NCBI GenBank assembly: GCA_029243485.1
Contig: JAQWRY010000088.1
Span: forward strand, 235,212-299,211
From: Candidatus Binatia bacterium
Lineage (GTDB): Bacteria > Desulfobacterota > Binatia > UBA12015
Length of the DNA: 64,000 bases
Reading direction: 5' to 3'
The notes below the pieces were generated by a model. The model had not been told where the DNA came from, made no database searches, and saw only the letters and a list, made by a program, of their open reading frames with translations. This document shows positions 52,899-61,164 of this stretch, in pieces; positions within the stretch are counted from its first letter, which is position 1, and each line of letters opens with the position of its first letter. Made by a program: the position numbers and the translations under genes.

Positions 52899-55028
52899 TC
52901 ACTCGACGTATCCGAGCACGCGGAGCTTCTCGCGACGAGCCGGGTCGGCCTCGTCCCCGGCGACGAGCTCCTTCTCGGCCTCCTGGCCGGCGATGTCGCG
53001 GGTGGCCTCCTGCTTGTGACGCAGAACCTCGGCGTGCAGGGCTGCGAGCGCCGGGCTCGTGCCGGGCGCCAGAGGTTTCGCTTCCATCGGGTCCGCAGCC
53101 AGGTCGAAGCACTCTACCCAGTCCCCGTCGACGTCGCGAACCATGCATTTGGCGTCGGTCGAGCGGGCGACGTAGGTGCTCTTCATCTCGGTGCGCTTGC
53201 CGCGCGCCGTCTGCCCGAAGACGATCGTCCGATCCAGCGCGTCGCCTTCCAGAAGCGGGACGAGGCTCGTACCGTCGGTGGGCAGGGGGTTCCCGCCGGT
53301 AAACTCGATGATGGTCGGAACCAGATCGACCAGCGAGACGGGCGTGGCGATCTTCTCCCCGGCGGGAATATGGCCGGGCCAGCGGAGGAACAGCGGGACT
53401 TGCATGACCTCATCGAACAGCTGCATGTGGGCGGTGAAGCCGTGCTCCATGAACTCCTCGCCGTGGTCGGCGGTGATCAGCAGGAGCAGTTCGCCCGGCG
53501 GGGCGATCGAGGTGAGCTCCGTCACGAAGTCTGCGAGGAGACGGTCGAGGTGGACGATCTCGCGCTCGTAGAGGTCGCGGATGACCTCGGCATGGCTCGC
53601 CGGTGGCGCGGCCTCGCCCGCGAAACCCTCGGTGTAGTCGGGCGGCAGATACGGGGAGTGGACCTCGTAGGTGTGAACGAAGAGGAACAGCGGTTCGTCC
53701 GGCTGGGCCTTCGCCCAGTCGAGAGCGCGCCGGAAGGTCTCGGCAGCGTCTCCGGCGCCGTCCTCGATGTCTTTGTTCTCGGAGTAGTAGGAGAAGCCGC
53801 GTTGGAAGCCGGCTTCCGCTCGCAGCAGGGCGTTCTCGGTGAAGGCGGCCGTCTCGTATCCGGAATCGCGCATGGCGATCGCGAGGGTCGGAATCGCGTT
53901 GTCGAGCTTCAGATTCGACGCTCGTACGCGGTGATTGGCCGGATAGAGGCCCGTCATCATGCTCATATGGGAGCCGAGCGTGTTGGAAAACGTCGTGAAT
54001 GCGTTTTCGAACAGCGTGCCCTCGTCGAGCATCTTCTCGAACAACGGGGTGGTCGGCCGATCGTGCCCGTAGGCGCTCATGCTCCGGGCGCGAAGGGTGT
54101 CGAGCGAGACGAGGACGACGTGGCGGGGTCGCTGCCGCTTCGTCTCCGGCCGCAAGATGGTCGGATCTCCCCAGACCGGAAGCGACGGGTTCGGATCGTT
54201 CTCCTTCTGCGGCAGGGTCTCGAAGAGGAGGTGAAACACCTCGCTCCCGAGGTCGGGCAGGGGGATCTCGACCGGTACCCACGTCTGCTGGTCCGGGTTG
54301 CGCGCCGGGTCGAGGACTTTCTCGAAGATCCGCTCCGGATCGACGCGGTTCTTGTGTACGACGCTCACCGAGAAAACGATCGGGGCCGAGTGGGGGATCC
54401 ACGCGGCTTCCTCGATGCCGATCCACGTTCGCAACACGCTGCCGCCTTCGGGGAGCACGATCTCGTCTGTGAGGACCCCGCGGTTCGCCAGGTCGGGCAT
54501 GAGCCGGGCCGCGAAGAAGTCTGCCGACGCGGCGGGGAGCCGCACGGTGAAGGGTTCGTCGCCACCGCGCCCGGGCCCATGCGTGAGGATCCGCATCTTC
54601 TCTTCTGGCGCGCGTTCTCGCTCGTCGCCAACCTCCGCGCTGGGTTCCTCCGCGGGAGGCAGGCTGGTTTCGACGATGGCCCATCGCGGGCCGGCGACCT
54701 GGATCGGGAGAGTAAGGTCGCACTCGACCAAGTCCTCTTCTCCCTCGACCGGCGTGCAGCTGGGTTGGAAGAGAAACGGGTGAGAGCCGGTGAGCGTCGG
54801 GCGGATCACACCGTCGATCGTGATGTACTGCCCCAGGTTCACGGAGGGGAGTCCGCCGGTCATGTAGCGGGTCCCGACGAGCCGAATCGCCGGGACCAAG
54901 TTGGTCTCCGTCGCGCCGGAGCCCTCGGTACCGGACTGCTGGCACCCGGTCAGGCCCATCAGCGCCGCGACGGCGGCGAGGAGCAGGGTGGTCGAGGCGT
55001 TCCGTCGTATCGAGTAGGCGTCGATCAT
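52899..55028 (-). CDS. Sulfatase-fold lipoprotein with extra N-terminal beta domain
   Basis: 709 residues. Lipobox LMGLTGC (Cys ~29), then ~270 residues of beta-rich, otherwise unrecognised sequence, then the sulfatase-superfamily domain: HVVLVSLDTLRARSMSAYGH, TFSNTLGSHMSMMTGLYPAN, ITADHGEEFMEHGFTAH and HMQLFDEVMQVPLFLRWPG. As in the other lipoprotein, the formylglycine Cys is absent (TLGSH). It ends REKLRVLGYVE, a common C-terminus of this subfamily. It lies downstream in the operon sense of nothing clear: 82 bases from the A2M start and divergent from the AmpG-like gene. Confidence 0.85.
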   Translation of the reverse strand: MIDAYSIRRNASTTLLLAAVAALMGLTGCQQSGTEGSGATETNLVPAIRLVGTRYMTGGLPSVNLGQYITIDGVIRPTLTGSHPFLFQPSCTPVEGEEDLVECDLTLPIQVAGPRWAIVETSLPPAEEPSAEVGDERERAPEEKMRILTHGPGRGGDEPFTVRLPAASADFFAARLMPDLANRGVLTDEIVLPEGGSVLRTWIGIEEAAWIPHSAPIVFSVSVVHKNRVDPERIFEKVLDPARNPDQQTWVPVEIPLPDLGSEVFHLLFETLPQKENDPNPSLPVWGDPTILRPETKRQRPRHVVLVSLDTLRARSMSAYGHDRPTTPLFEKMLDEGTLFENAFTTFSNTLGSHMSMMTGLYPANHRVRASNLKLDNAIPTLAIAMRDSGYETAAFTENALLRAEAGFQRGFSYYSENKDIEDGAGDAAETFRRALDWAKAQPDEPLFLFVHTYEVHSPYLPPDYTEGFAGEAAPPASHAEVIRDLYEREIVHLDRLLADFVTELTSIAPPGELLLLITADHGEEFMEHGFTAHMQLFDEVMQVPLFLRWPGHIPAGEKIATPVSLVDLVPTIIEFTGGNPLPTDGTSLVPLLEGDALDRTIVFGQTARGKRTEMKSTYVARSTDAKCMVRDVDGDWVECFDLAADPMEAKPLAPGTSPALAALHAEVLRHKQEATRDIAGQEAEKELVAGDEADPARREKLRVLGYVE

Positions 55029-55115
55029 CGCGGGGCGACACGCCGAAAGCCGCGTGCGAAGCGGCCACCGGGCGTTCGGTCAGGGTAGCCGGGCGCTCCG
55101 AGGCGTTGCAACTGG

Positions 55116-56345
55116 ATGGCGTCACGAGCGTATAAGGATCCTCGGGACGGGGTGGAGAGGATGACGGTCGGGCGAAAGCTGTGGTGGGTCTCGGTGCTCT
55201 ATTTCGCCGAGGGCTTCCCGTTCGGGATCGCGATCGACAATCTCCCCGTCTACTTCCGCGTGCACGGCGTTTCCCTCGCCGACATCGGCCTCATGAGCCT
55301 TCTCGGCGCACCGTGGACGCTGAAGGTGTTCTGGGCGCCGCTGGTCGATCGCTACGGGGAGCGGCGTCACTGGATTGCGGCGTCCCTTGCGTCGATGGCT
55401 GCCCTGCTCGCGGTTCTGCCCCTTCTCGACCCGGCGACTCCCGGCTTTTGGACCTGGGGACTCCTGCTCTTGTTCACCACCGCGTCGGCGACGCAGGACA
55501 TCGCGATCGATGCCTATACGATCGGCCTGCTCGCACCGGGCGAAGAGGGCGTGGCCAACGGCGTCCGAGTCTCGGCCTATCGCGTCGCGCTCGTGGCTTC
55601 AGGCGGGGGCCTCGTGATTTTCGCCGGGACCGCGGGTTGGCCGGCCGTCTTCTGGCTCGCCTCCGGGCTTCTCCTCACCATGGCGGTCGCGGCGTGGTTC
55701 ACGCCGCCGGTCGTCGTCGCGGCGAAGGGAGAGCCGCGTGAGTGGCTCGCGCCTCTGCGCGACTGGCTCGCCCGTCCCGGAGCCGTTGCGGTTCTCGGGT
55801 TCGTGTTGATCTACAAGCTCGGAGACGCGGCGATGGCGCCGATGGTGAAGCCGTTCTGGCTCGACCGAGGTCTGTCCGTCGAGGAGATTGGGTTGGTGTC
55901 GACCTCGATCGGCGTGTTTGCGAGTCTGGCGGGCGCGATGCTCGGCGGCGTCTACACCTCCCGGGCGGGGATGTACCGTGCCCTTTGGGTCCTGGGATTC
56001 GCGCAGGCCGCGTCGAACCTCGGGTACGCCTCCGTCGCCGCCGCCGACGGCGGTCGGTACGCGATCTACGCGGCGTCCCTCCTCGAGAGCTTCACCGGCG
56101 GGCTCGGAACGGCCGCCTTCCTCTCGTTCCTCATGCACATCTGCGACAAGCGGCAGGCGGCTACGGAGTATGCCCTCCTGTCCGCTCTGTTCGGCTTCAC
56201 GCGGTCGGTCGCCGGAGGCGTGAGCGGATTTGCGGCGGCCCGTCTCGGGTACGCCGAGTTCTTCGCCGTCACCTTCCTGCTTGCAATGCCGGCTTACGCG
56301 CTACTGCCCTGGGTGCGGAGTTGGATTCACGACGACCGTGACTGA
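55116..56345 (+). CDS. AmpG-like permease (MFS, PAT family)
   Basis: 409 residues with twelve hydrophobic segments. The N-terminal part (LYFAEGFPFGIAIDNLPVYF, then GAPWTLKVFWAPLVDRYG) and TASATQDIAIDAYTIGLL are the characteristic AmpG/acetyl-CoA-transporter (PAT) signatures. AmpG imports muropeptides for wall recycling; homologues of ~400 residues carry other substrates. Proximity to the PBP1C/A2M genes makes a wall role plausible but not proven. A later start at 55161 (TVGRKLWW) is possible. Confidence 0.8.
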   Translation: MASRAYKDPRDGVERMTVGRKLWWVSVLYFAEGFPFGIAIDNLPVYFRVHGVSLADIGLMSLLGAPWTLKVFWAPLVDRYGERRHWIAASLASMAALLAVLPLLDPATPGFWTWGLLLLFTTASATQDIAIDAYTIGLLAPGEEGVANGVRVSAYRVALVASGGGLVIFAGTAGWPAVFWLASGLLLTMAVAAWFTPPVVVAAKGEPREWLAPLRDWLARPGAVAVLGFVLIYKLGDAAMAPMVKPFWLDRGLSVEEIGLVSTSIGVFASLAGAMLGGVYTSRAGMYRALWVLGFAQAASNLGYASVAAADGGRYAIYAASLLESFTGGLGTAAFLSFLMHICDKRQAATEYALLSALFGFTRSVAGGVSGFAAARLGYAEFFAVTFLLAMPAYALLPWVRSWIHDDRD

Positions 56346-56366
56346 CGTGCTTGGTAGGGACATTCT

Positions 56367-56388
56367 TTAATCTCAACGGTTTGATTAA
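56367..56388. promoter_or_regulatory. AT-rich inverted repeat TTAATC-N10-GATTAA
   Basis: Six-base perfect arms in an unusually AT-rich island 22 bases after the AmpG-like stop; the right arm continues to the self-complementary GATTAATC. It could be a factorless terminator stem, or an operator for the downstream dehydrogenase gene. The rest of 56389-56576 shows no feature I can name. Confidence 0.3.
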
Positions 56389-56576
56389 TCGTCACTCTTG
56401 TCGCGCCTCGTCGGGGGTGGCCTCGATAGTTCGCCTTGGTCTTCTGCGGGCACGGGAGCTTTTCGTGATTTCGGCCGGGCGCGGGAGTCGCTGTCGAGCC
56501 AGTAGAGTTGCGGGGGGCACGACCCGTACCGGGCGCGGGTCGATCAACCGGTGGCGGAGTAGTATGCAGTCCGATC

Positions 56577-58058
56577 ATGAGCGTTCGGAGTTGGGCGATG
56601 GTTGCGCTGGTCGCGCTTGGGATTGGGTTTTGGGCGTGCAGTCACGTCACGCTACCCGGTGGCTACGTGGTCAATTTCCCCCTGACCGGGGGTGGGGCGA
56701 TCCCGGCGGAAGAGATCGGTCGTCTGCGGGTGCCCGGGGGCTTTGGCCTGACCGTCTTCGCCGAGGGTATCCCGAACGCTCGGATGCTGAAGTTCACGCC
56801 GGCGGGCGATCTGCTCGTCAGTGCCCCGCGTGAGGGCAGGGTCTTCCTGCTCGAGCGTGACGAGAACGGCGACGGCCGGGCGGAGGGCAAGCGGGTCTTG
56901 CTCGAAGACCTCGACCTTCCGCATGGCCTCGCCCTGCACGACGGGTGGCTCTACGTCGCGGAGACCGGAGCAGTCACGCGTGTGCGATTCGATGCCGAAA
57001 CGCGGACGGTGACCGGCACGCCCGAAGTCGTCGTCGGCGATGTGCCGCCGGGCGGTCGCCACTGGACCCGCACGATCGGGATCGGCCCGGATGAGAAGCT
57101 GTACGTCTCGGTCGGTTCGAGCTGCAACGCCTGCATCGAAGAGGATGCCCGGCGCGCGGCGATCACACGCTACGATCTCGACGGGACGAACGAGCAGATC
57201 TACGCAACCGGTCTGCGCAACGCGGTGGGCTTCGCGTGGCAGCCGGCCACCGGGGCACTGTGGTCGACGGACAACAATCGGGATCTGCTCGGTGACGACT
57301 TTCCGCCGGGAGAGCTCGACGAGATCGTCGAGGGCGGGTTCTACGGCTGGCCGTTCGCGAACGGGGACCGGGTCCCCGATCCGGACTTCCTCGAGGGCTA
57401 CGAGCGTGAGATAGCCGCCTCGATCCCTCCGGCGCACGACTTCGCGGCTCACACGGCACCGCTCGGGATCACGTTCTACGACGGAGAGGCGTTCCCCGAA
57501 CACTACCGAGGCGCGGCGTTCGTTGCGCTGCACGGGTCGTGGAATCGCTCGCGAAAGATCGGCTACGAAGTCGTCGCCGTGTTCTTTGGCGAGGACGACT
57601 TGCTGCGCGAGGAGTCGTTTCTCGCGGGTCTCCTCGATGACGATGACGTTCTGGGGCGCCCGGTCGACGTGGCAGTCGGACCGGACGGGGCGCTCTTCGT
57701 TTCGGACGACTTCAGTGGTCAGATCTACCGCGTGGCCTACGGGGAGACGCCGCGGGCGGCGGTTGTGCCCGCCGCGCCGATCGCGTCCGGTGTCGATCCG
57801 CTCGCAGGCGTCGGCCCCGGTGAGCTCCGCGAGGCGCAGGCCGCGGGGGCCTCACTCTGGAAGGATGCCGACTGCGCAGCATGCCACGGTCCGGACCGGA
57901 CCGAAGGGCACCGCTCCCTCGCAGACCTGAAGGCGCGATACACGATCGACTCGCTGATGCGCTTTCTCGCTGCGCCGCAGCCGCCGATGCCGCTCTATCC
58001 GTTGGACGAAGACCAGCGGCGCGAGCTGTCGATCTATCTCTTCGGCCGGTTCTCGTAG
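56577..58058 (+). CDS. Sorbosone/glucose-dehydrogenase-like beta-propeller fused to cytochrome c
   Basis: 493 residues from ATG 56577. An N-terminal hydrophobic segment with a weak lipobox (GFWAC) leads to a PQQ-type six-bladed propeller: GLTVFAEGIPNARMLKFTPA, DGWLYVAETGAVTRV, RDLLGDDFPPGELDEI, GGFYGWPFANGDRVPDPDF and LHGSWNRSRKIGYEVV. After ~residue 420 a cytochrome c domain has CAACHG (~434) and axial-Met-like PPMPLYP. It probably oxidises an aldose/alcohol in the periplasm and passes electrons through its own haem. PQQ-contact residues are not verified. Confidence 0.88.
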   Translation: MSVRSWAMVALVALGIGFWACSHVTLPGGYVVNFPLTGGGAIPAEEIGRLRVPGGFGLTVFAEGIPNARMLKFTPAGDLLVSAPREGRVFLLERDENGDGRAEGKRVLLEDLDLPHGLALHDGWLYVAETGAVTRVRFDAETRTVTGTPEVVVGDVPPGGRHWTRTIGIGPDEKLYVSVGSSCNACIEEDARRAAITRYDLDGTNEQIYATGLRNAVGFAWQPATGALWSTDNNRDLLGDDFPPGELDEIVEGGFYGWPFANGDRVPDPDFLEGYEREIAASIPPAHDFAAHTAPLGITFYDGEAFPEHYRGAAFVALHGSWNRSRKIGYEVVAVFFGEDDLLREESFLAGLLDDDDVLGRPVDVAVGPDGALFVSDDFSGQIYRVAYGETPRAAVVPAAPIASGVDPLAGVGPGELREAQAAGASLWKDADCAACHGPDRTEGHRSLADLKARYTIDSLMRFLAAPQPPMPLYPLDEDQRRELSIYLFGRFS

Positions 58059-58083
58059 GGCCCGGCTGGGGGCCGTGCCGCAG

Positions 58084-58893
58084 CTACTCCGGGTCGGCGT
58101 ACGAGGCGGGACGTTTCTCCATGTTCGACATCACCGACTCGACCTGGTTCGGCGTGCCGAGGAGCTTGCCTTGAATCGCCGCCTCGAGGCCGAGCGATTC
58201 TTCTGCCGACGTTTCCATGCCCTCGGAGAACAGCTTCTTGCCGGACCGGATCGCGTGCGGGGACTTCGTTGCGATCTCTCGGGCTAGCGCGAGCGCATCT
58301 TCGAGCGGGTTCTCGCTCACCCGCGTGACGATCCCGAGCGCCTGAGCCTCGTTGCCGCTCACGACGCGCCCGGTGAACGTGAGCTCCTTCAGGACGTCGA
58401 GCCGGATGACGCCGCGTGCGGTTTGCGTGATTCCCATGTCGGGGATCAGGCCCCATTTGATCTCGAGCACACTCAGTCGCGCGTCGGGGCGCGCGATTCG
58501 GATATCGGCGCCCAGGGCGATCTGAAAGCCGCCGCCGTAGGCGACTCCGTGCAGCGCGGCGATGACGGGGACCGGCATCGCCTTCCAGAGGTAGGCTACG
58601 GCCTGGAACATGTTCGCGGGTTTGCCGAGCTTCGGGGTGGGAACGTCGGACTCGGCGGCGCCATTGCCGCCGCCTGCCATGGCCTGGAACGATTGGAAGT
58701 CGAGGCCGGCGCAGAAGCCTTTGCCGTTGCCGGACAGAACGACCGCGCGCAGCGAGGTGTCCTCGGCGAGACTCAGGGCCGTGTTCGTGATCGACTTGAA
58801 CATGTCGGTCGAGAGCGCGTTGTACTTTTCGGGGCGGTTCAAACGAACGTCGGCGACGCCTCCGTCGATTTCGACTGTGACGAGATCACTCAT
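58084..58893 (-). CDS. Crotonase-family protein (enoyl-CoA hydratase/isomerase)
   Basis: 269 residues from ATG 58893 (ATGA overlap with the pterin dehydratase). Crotonase landmarks: NRPEKYNALSTDMFKSI, SGNGKGFCAGLDF (oxyanion), LHGVAYGGGFQIALGADIRI and EIKWGLIPDMG. Of the two catalytic Glu of hydratases, the first (in GGG-x-E) is Gln here while the second (LEIKWG) is kept, so an isomerase or other crotonase reaction is as likely as hydration. Cytoplasmic acyl-CoA metabolism. Confidence 0.88.
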   Translation of the reverse strand: MSDLVTVEIDGGVADVRLNRPEKYNALSTDMFKSITNTALSLAEDTSLRAVVLSGNGKGFCAGLDFQSFQAMAGGGNGAAESDVPTPKLGKPANMFQAVAYLWKAMPVPVIAALHGVAYGGGFQIALGADIRIARPDARLSVLEIKWGLIPDMGITQTARGVIRLDVLKELTFTGRVVSGNEAQALGIVTRVSENPLEDALALAREIATKSPHAIRSGKKLFSEGMETSAEESLGLEAAIQGKLLGTPNQVESVMSNMEKRPASYADPE

Positions 58894-59189
58894 GATGCGT
58901 TCTCCGCGAGGCGGTTCGCCGCCGTTGCCAGCTCGAAGTCGAGCTCGGTGATGCCATTCGCATCGTGCGTCTGCAGCTCGATGACGACGCGATTGTAGAC
59001 GTTGCTCCACTCCGGGTGGTGGTCGATCTTCTCGGCCACGAGAGCGAGGCTGCTCATGAATCCGAAGGCCTCGACGAAGCGCGCGAACTTGAACTCGCGC
59101 CGAAGCTTCCCGTCGATGAGGGACCAGCCCGGCACCGTGCCGAGGCGGTCCCGGATTTCTACGTCCGAGAGCTTCGTGGGGCGTCCCAT
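58890..59189 (-). CDS. phhB: Pterin-4a-carbinolamine dehydratase
   Basis: 99 residues, MGRPTKLSDVEIRDRLGTVP then FKFARFVEAFGFMSSLALVAEK and KIDHHPEWSNVYNRVVIELQT, carrying the His-His-Pro-x-Trp catalytic motif of PCD/DCoH. It dehydrates 4a-hydroxytetrahydrobiopterin after aromatic hydroxylation, or serves as a protein cofactor. No phenylalanine hydroxylase gene is in the window. It overlaps the crotonase gene and follows the GGDEF-EAL gene by only three bases. Confidence 0.92.
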   Translation of the reverse strand: MGRPTKLSDVEIRDRLGTVPGWSLIDGKLRREFKFARFVEAFGFMSSLALVAEKIDHHPEWSNVYNRVVIELQTHDANGITELDFELATAANRLAENAS

Positions 59190-59192
59190 GAT

Positions 59193-60953
59193 TCATGCAA
59201 CGTTAGCAGAGTGGTCTCGTGCCTCGCGAGTCGGCTCAGTGCAGCCACTCGGGGCGGTCGGACTCGTCACCCGACGACGCCTTTCCGCGGCCCACGTCGG
59301 GATGTCCTCCGGCGGACGAGGGGTCGACACGAGGTTCCCCTGGATCACGTCGCAGCCGCACTGCTGCAAGAAGGTCGCGTGTTTCTCGGTTTCGACACCC
59401 TCGCACGTGACGCCGAGCTCGAGTTCGCGCGCGAGCGCGATGATCGCTCGGGTGACGGCCGCGTTCTGTTGGTCGCTCGCCTGGCTTACGAACGAACGAT
59501 CGATCTTCAGGGCATCGACCGGGAGATTCGTGAGGCGGCTCAGGCAGGAGTACCCGGTGCCGAAGTCGTCGATCGAGATTCGGAGGCCGAGCTGTTTCAG
59601 GCGTGAGAGCTTCTCGATCGTCGGTTGGTCGTGCTCGAGGAACAGAGCCTCTGTGATCTCGAGTTCGAGCAGTTTCGGATCGAGCCCGACTTCGCGCAGG
59701 GTGCGCTCGGTCACCGCGACGAACCCATTGCCGGTGAGCTGGCGAGGCGAGAGGTTCACGGCGATCCGGCCCAGATCGAGTCCTTCCTCGGCCCATTGCT
59801 GTCGCTGGAGGCAGGCCGTTCGGAGCGCCCACTCGCCGAGTGCGCCGATGATTCCGGACTTCTCGGCGGCGGGGATGAAGGCATTGGGCGGAACCAACCC
59901 GCGTTCGGGATGCTGCCAGCGCACGAGCGCCTCGAGGCCGACGATTCGGCCGGACGTGAGGCTCACCTGGGGTTGGTAGTGCAGGAGGAACTCGTCGTGC
60001 GCGAGCGCTCGATGGAGATCGTGCTCGAGAGCGAGCTGCTCGCGGATCCGCGCGCCCATGCTGGGCGTGTAGAAGGCCGCGGTGCCACCGCCCTGCCTCT
60101 TTGCCCGGTACATCGCGAAGTCCGCATTGCGCAGAAGGGAGGGTGCGTCGGCTCCGTCGAACGGGAAGACGGCGGCGCCGAGGCTGGCCGTGCTGAAGAT
60201 TTCGTGCCCGCCGATGACTACGGGCTCGGCGATCGATTCCAGAAGTCGGTGCGCGAGCTTTCCTGCGTCGCGGGCTTCGTCGACGTTCTCCAGCAGGATG
60301 CCGAACTCGTCGCCACCGAGTCGCGCGATGACGTCGTACGGGCGTACGAACTTCCTCAGTTGATCCGCGACGTCGCGCAGCAGGAGGTCACCGACGTCGT
60401 GGCCTCTTGTGTCGTTCACTGCCTTGAACGAGTCCAGGTCGACGAGGAGGAGAGCGCCCGGCTGCTGGTTTCGCCCGCTCCGGGCGAGTGCCTGAGCGAT
60501 GCGTTCGCGGAAGGCCGTTCGGTTCGCGAGGCCTGTGAGCGGATCGTGACGGGAGAGAAAGGCCAGCTGTTCGGCCGCCTGGGCGCGATTGATGGCGTAC
60601 AGGATCGAGCGGGAGAGGAGCTCACTGGAGCGATCATCTTCCTCGATGTAGTCCTGCGCCCCGTGTTTCAGAGCGGCGGTGGCGGCCTTTTGTTGGCCGC
60701 GCGCGCAGAGCAGGACGATGGGCAGGAGGGGAGCCTGCGCCTTGATGTCGGTCAGGCCGGGGAGGTCTCCCGCGCCGGCCAGAGTCAACTCGAGAAGCGC
60801 CGCATCGAACGTCTCTCGCGAGAGACGCGCAACGGCTTCGGGGACGGACGCTTCATAGGTGACCGCGAAATCCTCACGATCGACCTCGCACAGGAGCGCC
60901 ATGATGTGAGCCGCATCCGCGGGGTTGTCCTCGACGAGCAAAACCTTGATCAT
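59193..60953 (-). CDS. Degenerate receiver-GGDEF-EAL protein (cyclic-di-GMP turnover)
   Basis: 586 residues. Receiver (1-125): acidic pair in LLVEDNPADA kept, but the phospho-acceptor Asp is Glu (DAALLELTL), the Thr is Cys-region (VLLCARG) and the conserved Lys is Glu (YIEEDD), so it is probably not phosphorylated. GGDEF domain: LGGDEFGIL intact (~212), with HDPLTGLANRTAF. EAL domain: LEALVRWQHPE, VNLSPRQL, EITEALFLE, DDFGTGYS, KIDRSFV, EGVET, with an altered QGNLVS end. Both cyclase and phosphodiesterase chemistry are possible. It sits close to the phhB/crotonase pair. Confidence 0.88.
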   Translation of the reverse strand: MIKVLLVEDNPADAAHIMALLCEVDREDFAVTYEASVPEAVARLSRETFDAALLELTLAGAGDLPGLTDIKAQAPLLPIVLLCARGQQKAATAALKHGAQDYIEEDDRSSELLSRSILYAINRAQAAEQLAFLSRHDPLTGLANRTAFRERIAQALARSGRNQQPGALLLVDLDSFKAVNDTRGHDVGDLLLRDVADQLRKFVRPYDVIARLGGDEFGILLENVDEARDAGKLAHRLLESIAEPVVIGGHEIFSTASLGAAVFPFDGADAPSLLRNADFAMYRAKRQGGGTAAFYTPSMGARIREQLALEHDLHRALAHDEFLLHYQPQVSLTSGRIVGLEALVRWQHPERGLVPPNAFIPAAEKSGIIGALGEWALRTACLQRQQWAEEGLDLGRIAVNLSPRQLTGNGFVAVTERTLREVGLDPKLLELEITEALFLEHDQPTIEKLSRLKQLGLRISIDDFGTGYSCLSRLTNLPVDALKIDRSFVSQASDQQNAAVTRAIIALARELELGVTCEGVETEKHATFLQQCGCDVIQGNLVSTPRPPEDIPTWAAERRRRVTSPTAPSGCTEPTREARDHSANVA

Positions 60954-61136
60954 TGCGCTCCTGTGTTCTCGGCGACGGGCCGATCTCCTCTGGGAATCGG
61001 CTGATTCCGCGGGTGCCTTGAGCGGGAGATGCTCTATAGAGGGTGCGCCTACGCGGCGCCGATCACGACGGCGCCCACGGTCATCGCGACTCGTACCCCC
61101 ATAGGCCGAGCATGAGCCTGCGTCGCGACCGAGTCT

Positions 61137-61158
61137 AAAAGGCCGCTGGAGCCCAGCG
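61137..61158 (-). terminator. Intrinsic terminator candidate after the TonB receptor
   Basis: On the minus strand CGCTGG-GCT-CCAGCG (61144-61158) is followed by GCCTTTT (61137-61143), a six-base GC stem with a short T-run seven bases past the receptor's stop codon. The U-run is short. The rest of 60954-61136 is gene-free and would hold the promoter of the GGDEF-EAL gene. Confidence 0.4.
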
Positions 61159-61164
61159 CCTCGC

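Noticed and set aside
52068..55088. Long + strand frame across the A2M start and the second sulfatase
   Set aside because: It spans two genuine minus-strand genes and their spacer and has no domain; GC-skew artefact.
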